Below are positions 7,991 to 16,456 of a stretch of DNA of 52,879 bases, one piece after another. The translations under genes and the position numbers were made by a program. Numbering within the stretch: position 1 is the stretch's first letter; each line of letters starts with the position of its first letter. Below the pieces are notes generated by a model. It did no database searches. It was given only the letters and a program-made list of their open reading frames with translations, and was not told the origin of the DNA. Source of the DNA: Fibrobacteraceae bacterium (GTDB lineage Bacteria > Fibrobacterota > Fibrobacteria > Fibrobacterales > Fibrobacteraceae); assembly GCA_017625775.1 (NCBI GenBank), contig JAGAKE010000022.1, positions 1-52,879 on the forward strand, read 5' to 3'.

Positions 7991-9685
7991 CTAATTGCTT
8001 TTTCTGCTTTTTACTTCGTTCTTTTTTCCGTTGGTGAAGCCGTCGAGTATTTCAAGATATCCGCTTACACGGCGTATTCTTGTTATTTTTTTACCACAGC
8101 AAGCCGGACACTCATTAAACACACCACTTATTCCGCAATCGTCGCAGATATCTTTTGGGAAATTAATTCCCATATATCGAACTCCTGCTTCGACCGCTTC
8201 TTCAACAAGCTCGCGTAAGCCCTCATCGTTCCCGATTGGAGCTTCGTTTAGCTCTATGTAAGAAATACACCCACCGTTGCTCAAGGCGTGGAAGGGGCCT
8301 TCCTTGATCAGTTTTTCACGTGCCGAAATGCCACTGTCCACATTTACGTGGAAGGAATTCGTATAAAAGCCCTTTGAGAACACATCCGCTTCGGGCGAGA
8401 ACTGTTTGCTGTCAATTTCCGAAAAGCGACCGCTTATCAGCTCACCGCTTGTTGCAAGAAGCGAGAAGTTAAGCTTATACTTATCTCTTTGCTTGTTGCA
8501 GTATTCTCTCATAAATGCAACGAAGTCAAGCGCAATCCGATAGGTTTCAGCATCATTGTAAAATCTCTTGCCGCAAAGGATTTCCATTGTTTCAGAAAGA
8601 CCGATAAAGCCGATTGATAGCGTTCCATGCTTGAATACCTCGGGAATATCCTCAAAAGCTATACACCACAACTGACGGGTAGCGTTTGACGGAAAATCAT
8701 CAATCGAAAGGGAAAGAATTTTATTATACCGATCTAAAAGGATTTCCTTTGTCACATCAGCAATCGACAACCATTTTTTCCTCAGCAAATCTATTTTTTT
8801 ACTTACCGTATCACCTCTATGATCTCTGTCAATTTCAAGAGCCAAACGAGGAAGGTTAATGCTGATATTATCGATATTTCCTCTGCCAATTGCACCGCCT
8901 TTGCCATAAATGTCGTCAACCACACGCGTTCTGCATCCCATAACCGACAATTTATCGGGAGCGATTTCTCGATCAGAAACACAATCGCACAACAAATAGG
9001 TCGGTATCATCTTCTTTGCGGTGCACAGCAGAGCTTTTCGATACAAATCAAAATTTCGATCGCCTTCGAGACGGCTAACTCCTTTGCAAACCTTGAAAAC
9101 AATGTTCGGTTTATATACGGTATCACCAAGCTTCTCAAATTGCTCTATAACCGAATATGCAATGAACCTCGCGAATTCATTTTCAGCCAAGCCAATATTC
9201 AATGTTACGTAATAGCTTGTTTGACCCATTCTCGTATGTGTATTATTGCACCACAGAAGAAGATCCGCAATTGCTTCAGCTATCAAATCGCAATTACTTT
9301 CGTTATACCGAACACCAAGCTTTTCCAAAACCGTTGCAAGCTCGTTATCAAAATTTGCAAAAGCCATGCCTCCGGATTGTTCGTTTCCCATGTCGGCAAA
9401 TAAGGTTTTTATGAATCCAAAGAGGCGAACAATTTTTCCGCTATCGCGTAGCCCCTCAAATTGCTTATATGGAAAAGCGTTTAAAAAGTTAAAGGTCAGA
9501 CAATTATAGGTCTTTCCGTACGCATCAAGATCGTGAATATGTATATATCCTTCGCGATGCAAACGTGACCACTCTGGCGGTAGCGAAGAAAGAACCTCGT
9601 TTTTCACCGCTCGTTCTCCGACATTATAAACGCTTCCTACATAACTTGAACGGTTAGCAGCGTTTTCATTTGTTAATTGCTTCAT
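7991..9685 (-). CDS. nrdD: Anaerobic ribonucleoside-triphosphate reductase, short form without ATP cone
   Basis: The 564-aa protein begins directly at the catalytic barrel (TNENAANRSS, then EGYIHIHDLDAYG, the conserved HDLD segment). The roughly 100-residue allosteric ATP-cone found at the N-terminus of standard NrdD is absent. Candidate catalytic cysteines lie in KTYNCLTFNF and SVMGCRTRVVDD. Near the C-terminus, CDDCG and CPACC provide the zinc-binding cysteine pairs, followed by RRVSGYL, the glycyl-radical site. The family reduces NTPs to dNTPs under anoxia using formate and a radical installed by NrdG. The start overlaps the HAD-NrdG gene by 20 bp, so reductase and activase are co-translated. 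Loss of the ATP cone implies loss of normal dATP feedback. Confidence 0.9.
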   Translation of the reverse strand: MKQLTNENAANRSSYVGSVYNVGERAVKNEVLSSLPPEWSRLHREGYIHIHDLDAYGKTYNCLTFNFLNAFPYKQFEGLRDSGKIVRLFGFIKTLFADMGNEQSGGMAFANFDNELATVLEKLGVRYNESNCDLIAEAIADLLLWCNNTHTRMGQTSYYVTLNIGLAENEFARFIAYSVIEQFEKLGDTVYKPNIVFKVCKGVSRLEGDRNFDLYRKALLCTAKKMIPTYLLCDCVSDREIAPDKLSVMGCRTRVVDDIYGKGGAIGRGNIDNISINLPRLALEIDRDHRGDTVSKKIDLLRKKWLSIADVTKEILLDRYNKILSLSIDDFPSNATRQLWCIAFEDIPEVFKHGTLSIGFIGLSETMEILCGKRFYNDAETYRIALDFVAFMREYCNKQRDKYKLNFSLLATSGELISGRFSEIDSKQFSPEADVFSKGFYTNSFHVNVDSGISAREKLIKEGPFHALSNGGCISYIELNEAPIGNDEGLRELVEEAVEAGVRYMGINFPKDICDDCGISGVFNECPACCGKKITRIRRVSGYLEILDGFTNGKKNEVKSRKSN

Positions 9686-10793
9686 TTTTTCTCCTTAAAT
9701 CAATCAGAACCTGATTGGTTGAACCCACAAATGGGGTGGTTGTTGTTCGTTTGCTTTTTTCATACGGGCCAACCTTTAGATATCGGAGCAGCTTTTTCAG
9801 CTCCTCGGGAACATCATTTTCTTCTCCACCCGTATAAAGACAAACGTCATACTCCTGCATTCTTCGTAAAAGCTTTAGCAAAGCCTTTGATTGCAATAAT
9901 GGATCTCCGCCCGATAGTGTTACCTTTTTGTTTTTGGCTTTGTTTTCTAAAGTCTGTATAAGCTCATCCAGCGAAAAACGCTTACCACAGGAAAGCGACC
10001 ACGTAGATGAATTGTGACAACCGGGGCAGGCTCTTGTACATCCTTGAAAATAAACAACTGTTCTAAGCCCGGGGCCGTCTACTAACGATTCATTTTCACT
10101 TATTGAGTTTATATAAACATAATTTTCTTCAAAATAATTCTTGACTTCTCGCAAATTCTCAAATGCCAATCCGCCAAAAACAGAAGATTGTTCAACTAAT
10201 ATCGGTGTCAGTCCCGTTGCAAGTGCGCCATCAACATCCTTTTCCTTTTTATTGCCAATAAAATGAATATCTTTGCTTGGCGACAAGCTCATATCAGCCA
10301 AAACATATTCGAAAGCTTTTTGGGAAGGCTTTCTGAATGTAATATCTGCGCTCGAATATACGTTTTCAAAAAACTCTAATATCCTATATTTCTGCATATA
10401 GCGTTTGAGCGTTACGGCAGAGAAAATACTATTACTCAATACAGCCACACGATAGCCCAAGCTCTTTAAATAGGCAAGCAACTCAACAGCTCCTTCTGCG
10501 AGGTGTTCGCTACGGCACACGGAAAATGCTCGCCACTCAATCTCTTGGTAACTCTCCGCTATCTGTTTTTGAAAACATCTTTCATAATATTGGAGTTGAT
10601 CTGTAAACGAGACCTCGAGATTGGTTTCGTTACGGTTCATCATATACTCACAGCGATAAGATTTAGCATAGTCGGCCAACTCAGATCTTCGCCCGTCAAA
10701 GCATTTAGTTGCCAGGAAGTCTAATGCCTTTTCGTAATCAAACCAATCTTTTATTAGTAATGTGTCAAATAAATCGAATAAAACAACTTTCAT
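9666..10793 (-). CDS. nrdG: HAD-family phosphatase fused to NrdG-type radical-SAM activating enzyme
   Basis: Residues about 1-205 are a HAD hydrolase: motif I DLFDTL at the N-terminus, motif II VLSNS, and a C-terminal GNKKEKDVDGALATG segment. Residues about 220-375 are an NrdG-type glycyl-radical activase with GPGLRTVVYFQGC, the CTRACPGC radical-SAM cluster motif (CxxxCxxC), SGGDPLLQ and GPYEKS. NrdG makes the 5'-deoxyadenosyl radical that puts the glycyl radical on NrdD, which is the next gene. NrdG is normally a stand-alone protein of about 155-230 aa; the N-terminal HAD phosphatase is unusual. It is the first gene of the operon, with GGAAG 4 nt before ATG 10793. The phosphatase substrate is unknown. 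Confidence 0.88.
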   Translation of the reverse strand: MKVVLFDLFDTLLIKDWFDYEKALDFLATKCFDGRRSELADYAKSYRCEYMMNRNETNLEVSFTDQLQYYERCFQKQIAESYQEIEWRAFSVCRSEHLAEGAVELLAYLKSLGYRVAVLSNSIFSAVTLKRYMQKYRILEFFENVYSSADITFRKPSQKAFEYVLADMSLSPSKDIHFIGNKKEKDVDGALATGLTPILVEQSSVFGGLAFENLREVKNYFEENYVYINSISENESLVDGPGLRTVVYFQGCTRACPGCHNSSTWSLSCGKRFSLDELIQTLENKAKNKKVTLSGGDPLLQSKALLKLLRRMQEYDVCLYTGGEENDVPEELKKLLRYLKVGPYEKSKRTTTTPFVGSTNQVLIDLRRKNEAINK

Positions 10794-10894
10794 TTTCTTC
10801 CATCAAAAAAAGTTCCAACATCAAATTAGCGCCCAACTTGAAGGCATACAAAAACTTGTCGAACTATAATAAAACGCGTGAGTTCTCATCTCGC

Positions 10895-10926
10895 AAAAAA
10901 AACAGGTTTTCTAGAACCTGTTTTTG
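10895..10926 (-). terminator. Rho-independent terminator downstream of tRNA-Pro, possibly bidirectional
   Basis: An 8-bp perfect stem (AACAGGTT 10901-10908 with AACCTGTT 10915-10922) and 6-nt loop is extended by A-T pairs. On the minus strand it is followed by a run of T. It lies 13 bp past the tRNA 3' end, in the tRNA's direction. T-rich bases on the plus side would let it work both ways. It separates the tRNA from the promoter region of the seven-gene operon (10794-10894). Confidence 0.85.
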
Positions 10927-10938
10927 AAAGCAATCTAA

Positions 10939-11012
10939 TCGGAATAGCGAGATTCGAACTCACGGCCTCTTGCTCCCGAAGCAAGCGCTCTACCAGACTG
11001 AGCTATATTCCG
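10939..11012 (-). tRNA. tRNA-Pro (anticodon CGG)
   Basis: The 74-nt cloverleaf reads CGGAATA at the 5' end, paired with TATTCCG. It has T8-A9 and a D-arm AGCTCAG-CTGGTAGAGCG, an anticodon stem CTTGC/GCAAG with loop TTCGGGA (anticodon CGG, G37 as usual in proline tRNAs), and a T-arm with GTTCGAATC. The discriminator is A (10939) and CCA is not encoded. It ends the minus-strand Smr/LpxL/MraY group and abuts the accessory operon, a position often used by integrating elements. Confidence 0.95.
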
Positions 11013-11060
11013 GAACTGATGTCAATATTAGCAATATTTCTTTAAAAACTCAATAGGGCA

Positions 11061-11516
11061 CTAAGGTTTTTTGAATTTTTTAGGAATCGTTTCTGTTTTC
11101 AAAAGTTGTATAATACTAGAACCAGCATTGTTCGGTTCTGTACCATAAAAACGAACTTTGCCCTTCCATTCGCTGCGAACTTTTTGATCAATCGCTTTTT
11201 TTATAAGGCCTGAAGAAGGATGTCCACCACCATGTATTAAACGGAGAACGCTCATTTTCGCAAGTTGCATAGCTAAAAACATTTCCTCAATGGCGGCGAT
11301 AGCTTCTTCAATAGTGAAACCATGCAAATCAAGTTCTTGTTCTGGTAAAGGTAAATTCCAAGCAGCGGGGTTTCTTCGAGAATTTTTCTTTTCTTGTTTG
11401 CGATGCGATTGTAATGCAGAGAAGTTCTGAACTTCTGCTTCTTTATCTTTATTCGTTATGTAATGAGTCGCCATCCAAGCAAGTTGGATTTTTTCGTCTT
11501 CGTTGTATGTATCCAT
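11061..11516 (-). CDS. Smr-domain protein
   Basis: This 151-aa protein ends in a Smr (small MutS-related) domain of about 80 residues: LDLHGFTIEEAI, then LRLIHGGGHPSSG and GSSIIQLL. The LDLHG and H-G-x-G type motifs are diagnostic. Stand-alone Smr proteins are nucleic-acid binding or endonuclease domains. The first 60 residues are charged and probably disordered. The start ATG shares its A with the TAATG stop of the acyltransferase gene, so it is translationally coupled at the end of the envelope operon. Its actual role is not predictable. Confidence 0.85.
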   Translation of the reverse strand: MDTYNEDEKIQLAWMATHYITNKDKEAEVQNFSALQSHRKQEKKNSRRNPAAWNLPLPEQELDLHGFTIEEAIAAIEEMFLAMQLAKMSVLRLIHGGGHPSSGLIKKAIDQKVRSEWKGKVRFYGTEPNNAGSSIIQLLKTETIPKKFKKP

Positions 11517-12340
11517 TAGGTAAAATTCCTATGGTAATTCCAAGCCCATTGTCTAGGGTGTTCATAAATCCAGGTTTCCATTTCTTCTGCAAACTTAGTG
11601 GCAATTTCTTGTTCTGAAGTGCCTGGTCCATAAATAGATTCAAAACGAACAACATGTTCATTTCCGCCAATATGGAACGTCCTAAATGTTACAATAGCGG
11701 CTCCCATTTGACAAGCTTTTGCAGGTAAGCGAAGAAATAAGTGAGCGGGTCTTCCAAATAGTGTTACTGGATTTCCTTTAGGAGCTTTAGATTGATCTAC
11801 AGCGATAGCCAGAACGCTACGTTCACGAATAAATTGTTTTAAAACTTTTCCTACTTCTGAAGTGGAGTGTTCTTCTAAGCCTGGAGCACGTCTAAAAGAT
11901 TGAATTGCGGTATTCAAATCATCATTTTTTAATTTTTCTGTAAAAAGGTGAACTTTAGGAGCATAACGAAGAAGAGAACGATGTTGAATTTCAAAAGCGC
12001 CTTGATGAATTCCCATAGCCACTACAGGCAACCCTTCTTTTAAGCAATTTGTTAGAACAGATTCGTTTTCGTAATATACAATTGGTTTGATTTTTTTATT
12101 TCCATCTAGGAATCGTAATGAATCAATCATGTTGAGGAAAAGAGCTTTGAATATGCCGCGCACTGCAACTTTCTTTTTGGGGAATCCAGAACGCCTAAGG
12201 TGGAGAAGTGTTCGTTTCCACGCTTTGTCGGTGTGCAGAATGGCGTAAATAGGGTAGCTAATAGTAAATATGTATTCTAATACACTATGCGGAAGTCTGA
12301 TAAATCCGCGTAAAATCCATTCATATATTTTTGCTTTCAT
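11516..12340 (-). CDS. LpxL/HtrB-like lipid A acyltransferase family protein
   Basis: The protein belongs to the LPLAT lysophospholipid acyltransferase superfamily, LpxL/HtrB branch. It has a catalytic H-x4-E motif as HQGAFE near residue 107, AVDQSKAPKG, FFGRPAH-like LFGRPAHLFLRLP, and the C-terminal HPRQWAWNYHRNF (the family W-x-W-x-H-x-R type end). These enzymes add secondary acyl chains to Kdo-lipid A at the inner membrane. I choose ATG 12340 because GGAG lies 7 nt before it and it begins 1 bp after the pyrophosphorylase stop. An upstream ATG at 12388 would overlap that gene by 47 bp. Its neighbours are envelope precursor genes, which supports a lipid A role. Confidence 0.82.
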   Translation of the reverse strand: MKAKIYEWILRGFIRLPHSVLEYIFTISYPIYAILHTDKAWKRTLLHLRRSGFPKKKVAVRGIFKALFLNMIDSLRFLDGNKKIKPIVYYENESVLTNCLKEGLPVVAMGIHQGAFEIQHRSLLRYAPKVHLFTEKLKNDDLNTAIQSFRRAPGLEEHSTSEVGKVLKQFIRERSVLAIAVDQSKAPKGNPVTLFGRPAHLFLRLPAKACQMGAAIVTFRTFHIGGNEHVVRFESIYGPGTSEQEIATKFAEEMETWIYEHPRQWAWNYHRNFT

Positions 12341-12341
12341 T

Positions 12342-13664
12342 TTAGAACTCCAAAATATTTTTTCCAAGTTCACGTTTAAATATTTCATCAGATAAACCCT
12401 CGCCAGCGTAAGAAAGAGTTGGCGAAATTTCGTAAAGTTTATCTGGATTGATTTGAGCGCCTGCTTGGATTAGCCAGCTTTTATGTAATTTGCCAAGCAT
12501 TTCTCGAGCCATTTTGGGTGAATCGTTTCCTTCAGCATTTTTTATTGGAGAGAATTCATCGTCGCGGTAAGCACCAAATGTTGCAAAGGAATTTAACGAT
12601 TGGAAAGCATCAAAAAGAAATTGTTCGAATTTTAATGCCTGAGGTATATTTTCGATTGTTTTTTTGGCGGTGTGCCATGGTAAAGGCGTTTTTTGCATTT
12701 TGCGTAAAGCTTCTATTTTAAACGCGTAGATTCCAATGTTGGCGCCATCAAAAACTAAATCGTCTCCATTCTTTAGTTCTCGCAAATCTTCTGGCATGTC
12801 GGTGTATTCAATAACGGCAGGCTTTTTATTTTTATAAACGAATATGCCAACTTTTTCTGCGGCGTCTCGTTTGGCGACAACTTTTGCCATAGCTTCGCAA
12901 TTTCCTTGGGCTGCGAGAGCTCCTAAAAAAACTGGATCACAAATGCGTATGAGTGCGTTGTCAATATTGTTGAGGAATACGTAGCGAATTCCTTGTTCAA
13001 CGAGCCAAGCAAGGCAGCCGCTCTGTGCTAATGCTCTAAAACATCCGCCATTTCCATCTGGTACTAATGCTAGTCTGTTTTCTTTTGTGAGAATGGGAGA
13101 ACCATTGGGGTGTAAGGCGGCGATAGTTCCTTGAGGAAAGAATCGAACAAAATTTCGATTGAGTCCAAAGTAGGAATGTTCTTCAAAATGATTGATGGTT
13201 TCTTTGTGATTTAAAGGGCTGGTCATGATGCACCAAGGTATGGGGCGTTCAGCCTCGGCGCTTAAACGAAGTAAACGTTCTGCTTGGAGAGCAAATAAAC
13301 TTCTTTTGCTTGGAAGGCCAAATTCATAAGCACCTTTTGGCCCCTCGAATCCGAGGCGCGACCCTTGCCCACCGGCAAGGGTAAAAGCAGCGGCGTAGCC
13401 CTGCTTCAAAAGGTGCATACCAGTAGCTTGCCACATTTCTCGTCTTAAATCATTTTCTGAATGCGGAAATTGAATAGGACGAATATCATCTGATTCTGAA
13501 AAAACTGGCTCTTTCTTACTTTCATTATAGAGAGAATTTAAAAGTTCGAAATCTTGCGAGAGAATATCTTTTTCAAGAAGTTCTCGTTCGTTTTCTGGTA
13601 ATGATTCTAATTTCTCAAGAAGTTCGTCTTGCTTATATTTTTGCAGAATTTCTTTAGCGTTCAT
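12342..13664 (-). CDS. UAP1-like UDP-N-acetylhexosamine / UDP-sugar pyrophosphorylase (eukaryote type)
   Basis: This 440-aa protein has the uridylyltransferase signature LAGGQGSRLGFEGPKGAYEF near residue 97, followed by SKRSLFALQAERLLRL. It also has the nucleotide-binding VPDGNGGCFRAL and an FLNNIDNALIRICDPVF segment in place of the UAP1 VDNCLVKVADP. This is the UDPGP family as in eukaryotic UAP1/AGX, not the bacterial GlmU type. It would convert UTP and a hexose- or HexNAc-1-phosphate to a UDP-sugar in the cytosol, supplying peptidoglycan or LPS. It lies 10 bp after mraY, consistent with UDP-GlcNAc supply. Exact sugar specificity is not certain. Confidence 0.88.
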   Translation of the reverse strand: MNAKEILQKYKQDELLEKLESLPENERELLEKDILSQDFELLNSLYNESKKEPVFSESDDIRPIQFPHSENDLRREMWQATGMHLLKQGYAAAFTLAGGQGSRLGFEGPKGAYEFGLPSKRSLFALQAERLLRLSAEAERPIPWCIMTSPLNHKETINHFEEHSYFGLNRNFVRFFPQGTIAALHPNGSPILTKENRLALVPDGNGGCFRALAQSGCLAWLVEQGIRYVFLNNIDNALIRICDPVFLGALAAQGNCEAMAKVVAKRDAAEKVGIFVYKNKKPAVIEYTDMPEDLRELKNGDDLVFDGANIGIYAFKIEALRKMQKTPLPWHTAKKTIENIPQALKFEQFLFDAFQSLNSFATFGAYRDDEFSPIKNAEGNDSPKMAREMLGKLHKSWLIQAGAQINPDKLYEISPTLSYAGEGLSDEIFKRELGKNILEF

Positions 13665-13674
13665 TAAAACTCCC

Positions 13675-14823
13675 TTATCGAATAGCGAAGAAAATAACCA
13701 TGCTGATTGTTAGTGCAAACAATGAAATAAGGTGCAATCGCCAAACAATTTTTGAATTAAGAAGTTGCTTAGAAGGGTAGCGTCCTTCCCATTTTTTTTG
13801 ATAATGGTGGTGAAGAGGAGCGCAAAGGAAAAGCCGCCGTCCGGTTCCATAAATCTTTTTCGTAATCTTAAACCATCCCATTTGAAAGAGAACCGAGAAC
13901 GCCTCTAAGATGATAACCACACAAACAAGCGGAAGGAATAAACCAGCTTGAATTAAAATGAACATAATCCCAATCGCAGCACCAAAACCAACTGAACCAG
14001 AATCGCCCATGTAAATTTCTGCCGGTGGACTATTAAACCACAAGTAAGCGAGTAGCGCTCCAGCAATGGACATTGCTAATGGGAAAAGTTCGTCGCAACC
14101 AGGAAGGTAAGGAACGTGCAGGTAGGAACTGAAAATAAAGTTTCCGCCAATGTAGGCCACGGCCCCAACAAAAATCATACTTGTGATAATAGGAACAGAC
14201 ACAAGGCTGTCAAGGCCATCGGTAAAGTTTGTTCCATTGGCTGTGGCCGCAATTACAAAAGTCATAAAACCAATGAACGCCCAATTTGGCAAATGAATTT
14301 GGAATATTGAAATCGGACAGAATGGAACGGTTAAATTGCCTTTTAATTCTGGGATAAATTTATAGCAGAAAATGGCCACGACAAAGCTAATCAAAAAATA
14401 AAGTCCAAGTCGAAGAGAACTAGAAATGCCGTCTGCTTTGTCCATGTAATCGGCGGCTTTTAGTTTGCCAAGCGCAATCAATCTTTTGGCTCGAACTTTT
14501 GCAATATCATCAATAGCTCCAACGGCGGAAAAAAGAAAAAGTACCATAAGAGTTGAAATGGTATAGCCATTCATTTGACAAGTGAGCAAAGAAACTATTT
14601 CTACAATAATCACTAATAACGCTCCACCCATAATCGGAGGCGATTTTGCATTGTTGTTTTTGTCAAAATCAGATGTTGCATCAAGGCGCCTTAAAAGTTG
14701 AATGTATTTTGGCATTAAGAAAAATACAAGCCCTGCGGATAAAAGCATCGCTATTCCTGCACGGAATAAACGCCCGTCAAAGAGACCAAAACCAGTTGAG
14801 TGATAAAGCCATTGTAAAAACAT
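13675..14823 (-). CDS. mraY: Phospho-N-acetylmuramoyl-pentapeptide transferase (MraY)
   Basis: This 382-aa polytopic membrane protein of about 10 helices carries the MraY landmarks: IMGGALLV (family PTMGG), the acidic pair in GAIDDIAKVRAKR, NGTNFTDGLDSL (family N-x-x-N-x-TDGLDGL), GDSGSVGFGAAIG and APLHHHYQKKW. It transfers phospho-MurNAc-pentapeptide from UDP to undecaprenyl phosphate at the inner membrane, making lipid I. Here it heads a minus-strand envelope operon with the UDP-sugar pyrophosphorylase and lipid A acyltransferase rather than sitting in a dcw (mur/fts) cluster. It is divergent from the outer-membrane protein gene. Confidence 0.93.
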   Translation of the reverse strand: MFLQWLYHSTGFGLFDGRLFRAGIAMLLSAGLVFFLMPKYIQLLRRLDATSDFDKNNNAKSPPIMGGALLVIIVEIVSLLTCQMNGYTISTLMVLFLFSAVGAIDDIAKVRAKRLIALGKLKAADYMDKADGISSSLRLGLYFLISFVVAIFCYKFIPELKGNLTVPFCPISIFQIHLPNWAFIGFMTFVIAATANGTNFTDGLDSLVSVPIITSMIFVGAVAYIGGNFIFSSYLHVPYLPGCDELFPLAMSIAGALLAYLWFNSPPAEIYMGDSGSVGFGAAIGIMFILIQAGLFLPLVCVVIILEAFSVLFQMGWFKITKKIYGTGRRLFLCAPLHHHYQKKWEGRYPSKQLLNSKIVWRLHLISLFALTISMVIFFAIR

Positions 14824-14933
14824 AATATGAAAAAGAAGAACCTTTAAAAAGAAACAAAAATCCTGTTAAAAGTTAGCAAAACGAGAATAAATAATTTGGG
14901 ACTGGTGTTGTATTTTCTACATTGAAAATGGTT

Positions 14934-16454
14934 ATGAAAAACGTACTCTGTTTTTTGCTATTCGGAATCGTTTCTGCCTGGTCTCTGAATGGGGGCTTTG
15001 CTTCACTTCGCGTAGATTTGAATTTAGGATTTAATGGCGGGCCAACAGCAAGTGAATTCGCTGCTGATACTGTAGATCGTTTTGGTTCCAACTGGCGTGC
15101 TTTACAAATTCCACTTGAAACGGCAAGAATTTACGAGGAATCGTTATCTCCTTTTTTTGCATTGACTTTTGGGGCCGGCTATAAGAATTTTTCAATGTGG
15201 ATTGAAGCTCCTTTGCGTAAAGATTTAGAAGCATGGTATGATTCAGATTTAAAAACGAATTTTATGGTATTTCCTTCAGAATTAGATATCAATGTTCCAA
15301 GAAAAGCATACGCACGTTTTGATAATTCGCTTGGTTTTATTCAGGCGGGGCGTTTTAAACCTGAGGTTGGACCTTCAGAAAATACTCTAACGATTGGAGG
15401 AGCTCCTCATCACGATGCCATTTGGTGGAAATTTAATCCTTCAATATTCCGCTATGATTTTATGTTGATTTCATTGAATCCTTGGTTGCATGGCGATACA
15501 ATTGATAAAGAAACGGGTTGCCCTCCTAAAGGAACAGAAGCTGCCGCACAAAAATGTCCTGAAAAAGATAAGCAGGCTAGTAATCAACGCGATAGAATTT
15601 ATGATGAAAATTACAAAAACCTAGTTTACCACCGAATTGGAATAGACCTTGATTTTATGTGGGTTTCTTTCACGGAAATGAGTATGATTGGTGGCAAAGC
15701 TCTTGAATTTCGATCATTTAATCCGTTCATGTTTTTGCACAACAATTTTGCTGGCGGTTACACTAAAGCAAGTTCTACATTTGAATTGGGTGCAAGACCA
15801 GCAAAAGGTTCTGAATTTTATGGACAAATTAATATAGAAGATTTAAAAAGTCCTGTTGGAGAAAAAGGTGGCGCTTCTAACCGCATGATGTTAAGTTATT
15901 TAGTGGGTTATTCTCAGACTTTAGAAACGGCTCGTTTTGGAACATTCAATTACCGTTTTGATGTCGTTTTAACAGACCCGGTTTATAACCATGGACGCTT
16001 GCCATTACTTTCTTACACTAGCAGGCAAATGTATCGTAGTAATTATCGCGAACAATCAGACAAAGATTTTGCAGACATGTATTATGTAGATTATCCGATT
16101 GGATATCGTCGTGGTCCTGATGCTTTAGACCTTTGGTTTACGGCATCTTGGCAATTTAAGAACCATCGTGTAGAATTAGAACTAGCTTATTTGCAGCAAG
16201 GCGATAAAGAATTATACGATACTTATGAAGCAGCAATTGACGCAAACAAAGTGCTTTCAGGAACTGTTGAATCTCAGTGGCTAGCTAATATTATTTACCA
16301 CCAACAAGTATTTTCTTTTTTAGATATTTATCTTGGAGGAGGTTTGCGTTTCGTTGAAAATTTAGATCATTTGCCGGGAAATGATGAAACTGATTTTTGG
16401 TTGCGTTCAGGCCTTTCGCTTTCTTTTGAATTTACGAAGGGAACGAAAAAATAA
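14934..16454 (+). CDS. Predicted outer-membrane beta-barrel protein
   Basis: The 506-aa protein starts with a Sec signal peptide (MKNVLCFLLFGIVSAWS, cleavage near SAWS-LNG). The rest is rich in alternating aromatic and polar residues (FGAGYKNFSMWIEAP, YRFDVVLTD, HRVELELAYLQQ) and ends in LSLSFEFTKGTKK, a pattern of a beta-barrel. I choose ATG 14934 because it directly precedes the signal peptide; ATG 14928 is an alternative. No family is recognised with certainty, and it could be a porin or carbohydrate-selective channel. It stands alone, divergent from mraY and convergent with mutY, with 2 bp between the stops, so expression of the two genes may interfere. Confidence 0.75.
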   Translation: MKNVLCFLLFGIVSAWSLNGGFASLRVDLNLGFNGGPTASEFAADTVDRFGSNWRALQIPLETARIYEESLSPFFALTFGAGYKNFSMWIEAPLRKDLEAWYDSDLKTNFMVFPSELDINVPRKAYARFDNSLGFIQAGRFKPEVGPSENTLTIGGAPHHDAIWWKFNPSIFRYDFMLISLNPWLHGDTIDKETGCPPKGTEAAAQKCPEKDKQASNQRDRIYDENYKNLVYHRIGIDLDFMWVSFTEMSMIGGKALEFRSFNPFMFLHNNFAGGYTKASSTFELGARPAKGSEFYGQINIEDLKSPVGEKGGASNRMMLSYLVGYSQTLETARFGTFNYRFDVVLTDPVYNHGRLPLLSYTSRQMYRSNYREQSDKDFADMYYVDYPIGYRRGPDALDLWFTASWQFKNHRVELELAYLQQGDKELYDTYEAAIDANKVLSGTVESQWLANIIYHQQVFSFLDIYLGGGLRFVENLDHLPGNDETDFWLRSGLSLSFEFTKGTKK

Positions 16455-16456
16455 AA

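Noticed and set aside
10895..11012. Possible attachment site at the tRNA-Pro 3' end
   Set aside because: No repeat of the tRNA 3' end was found near 200-400 or elsewhere in the window, and no integrase gene is present.
13370..13391. Inverted repeat ACCCTTGCC-CACC-GGCAAGGGT
   Set aside because: It falls on the codons for the invariant LAGGQG loop of the pyrophosphorylase, so coding constraint explains it.
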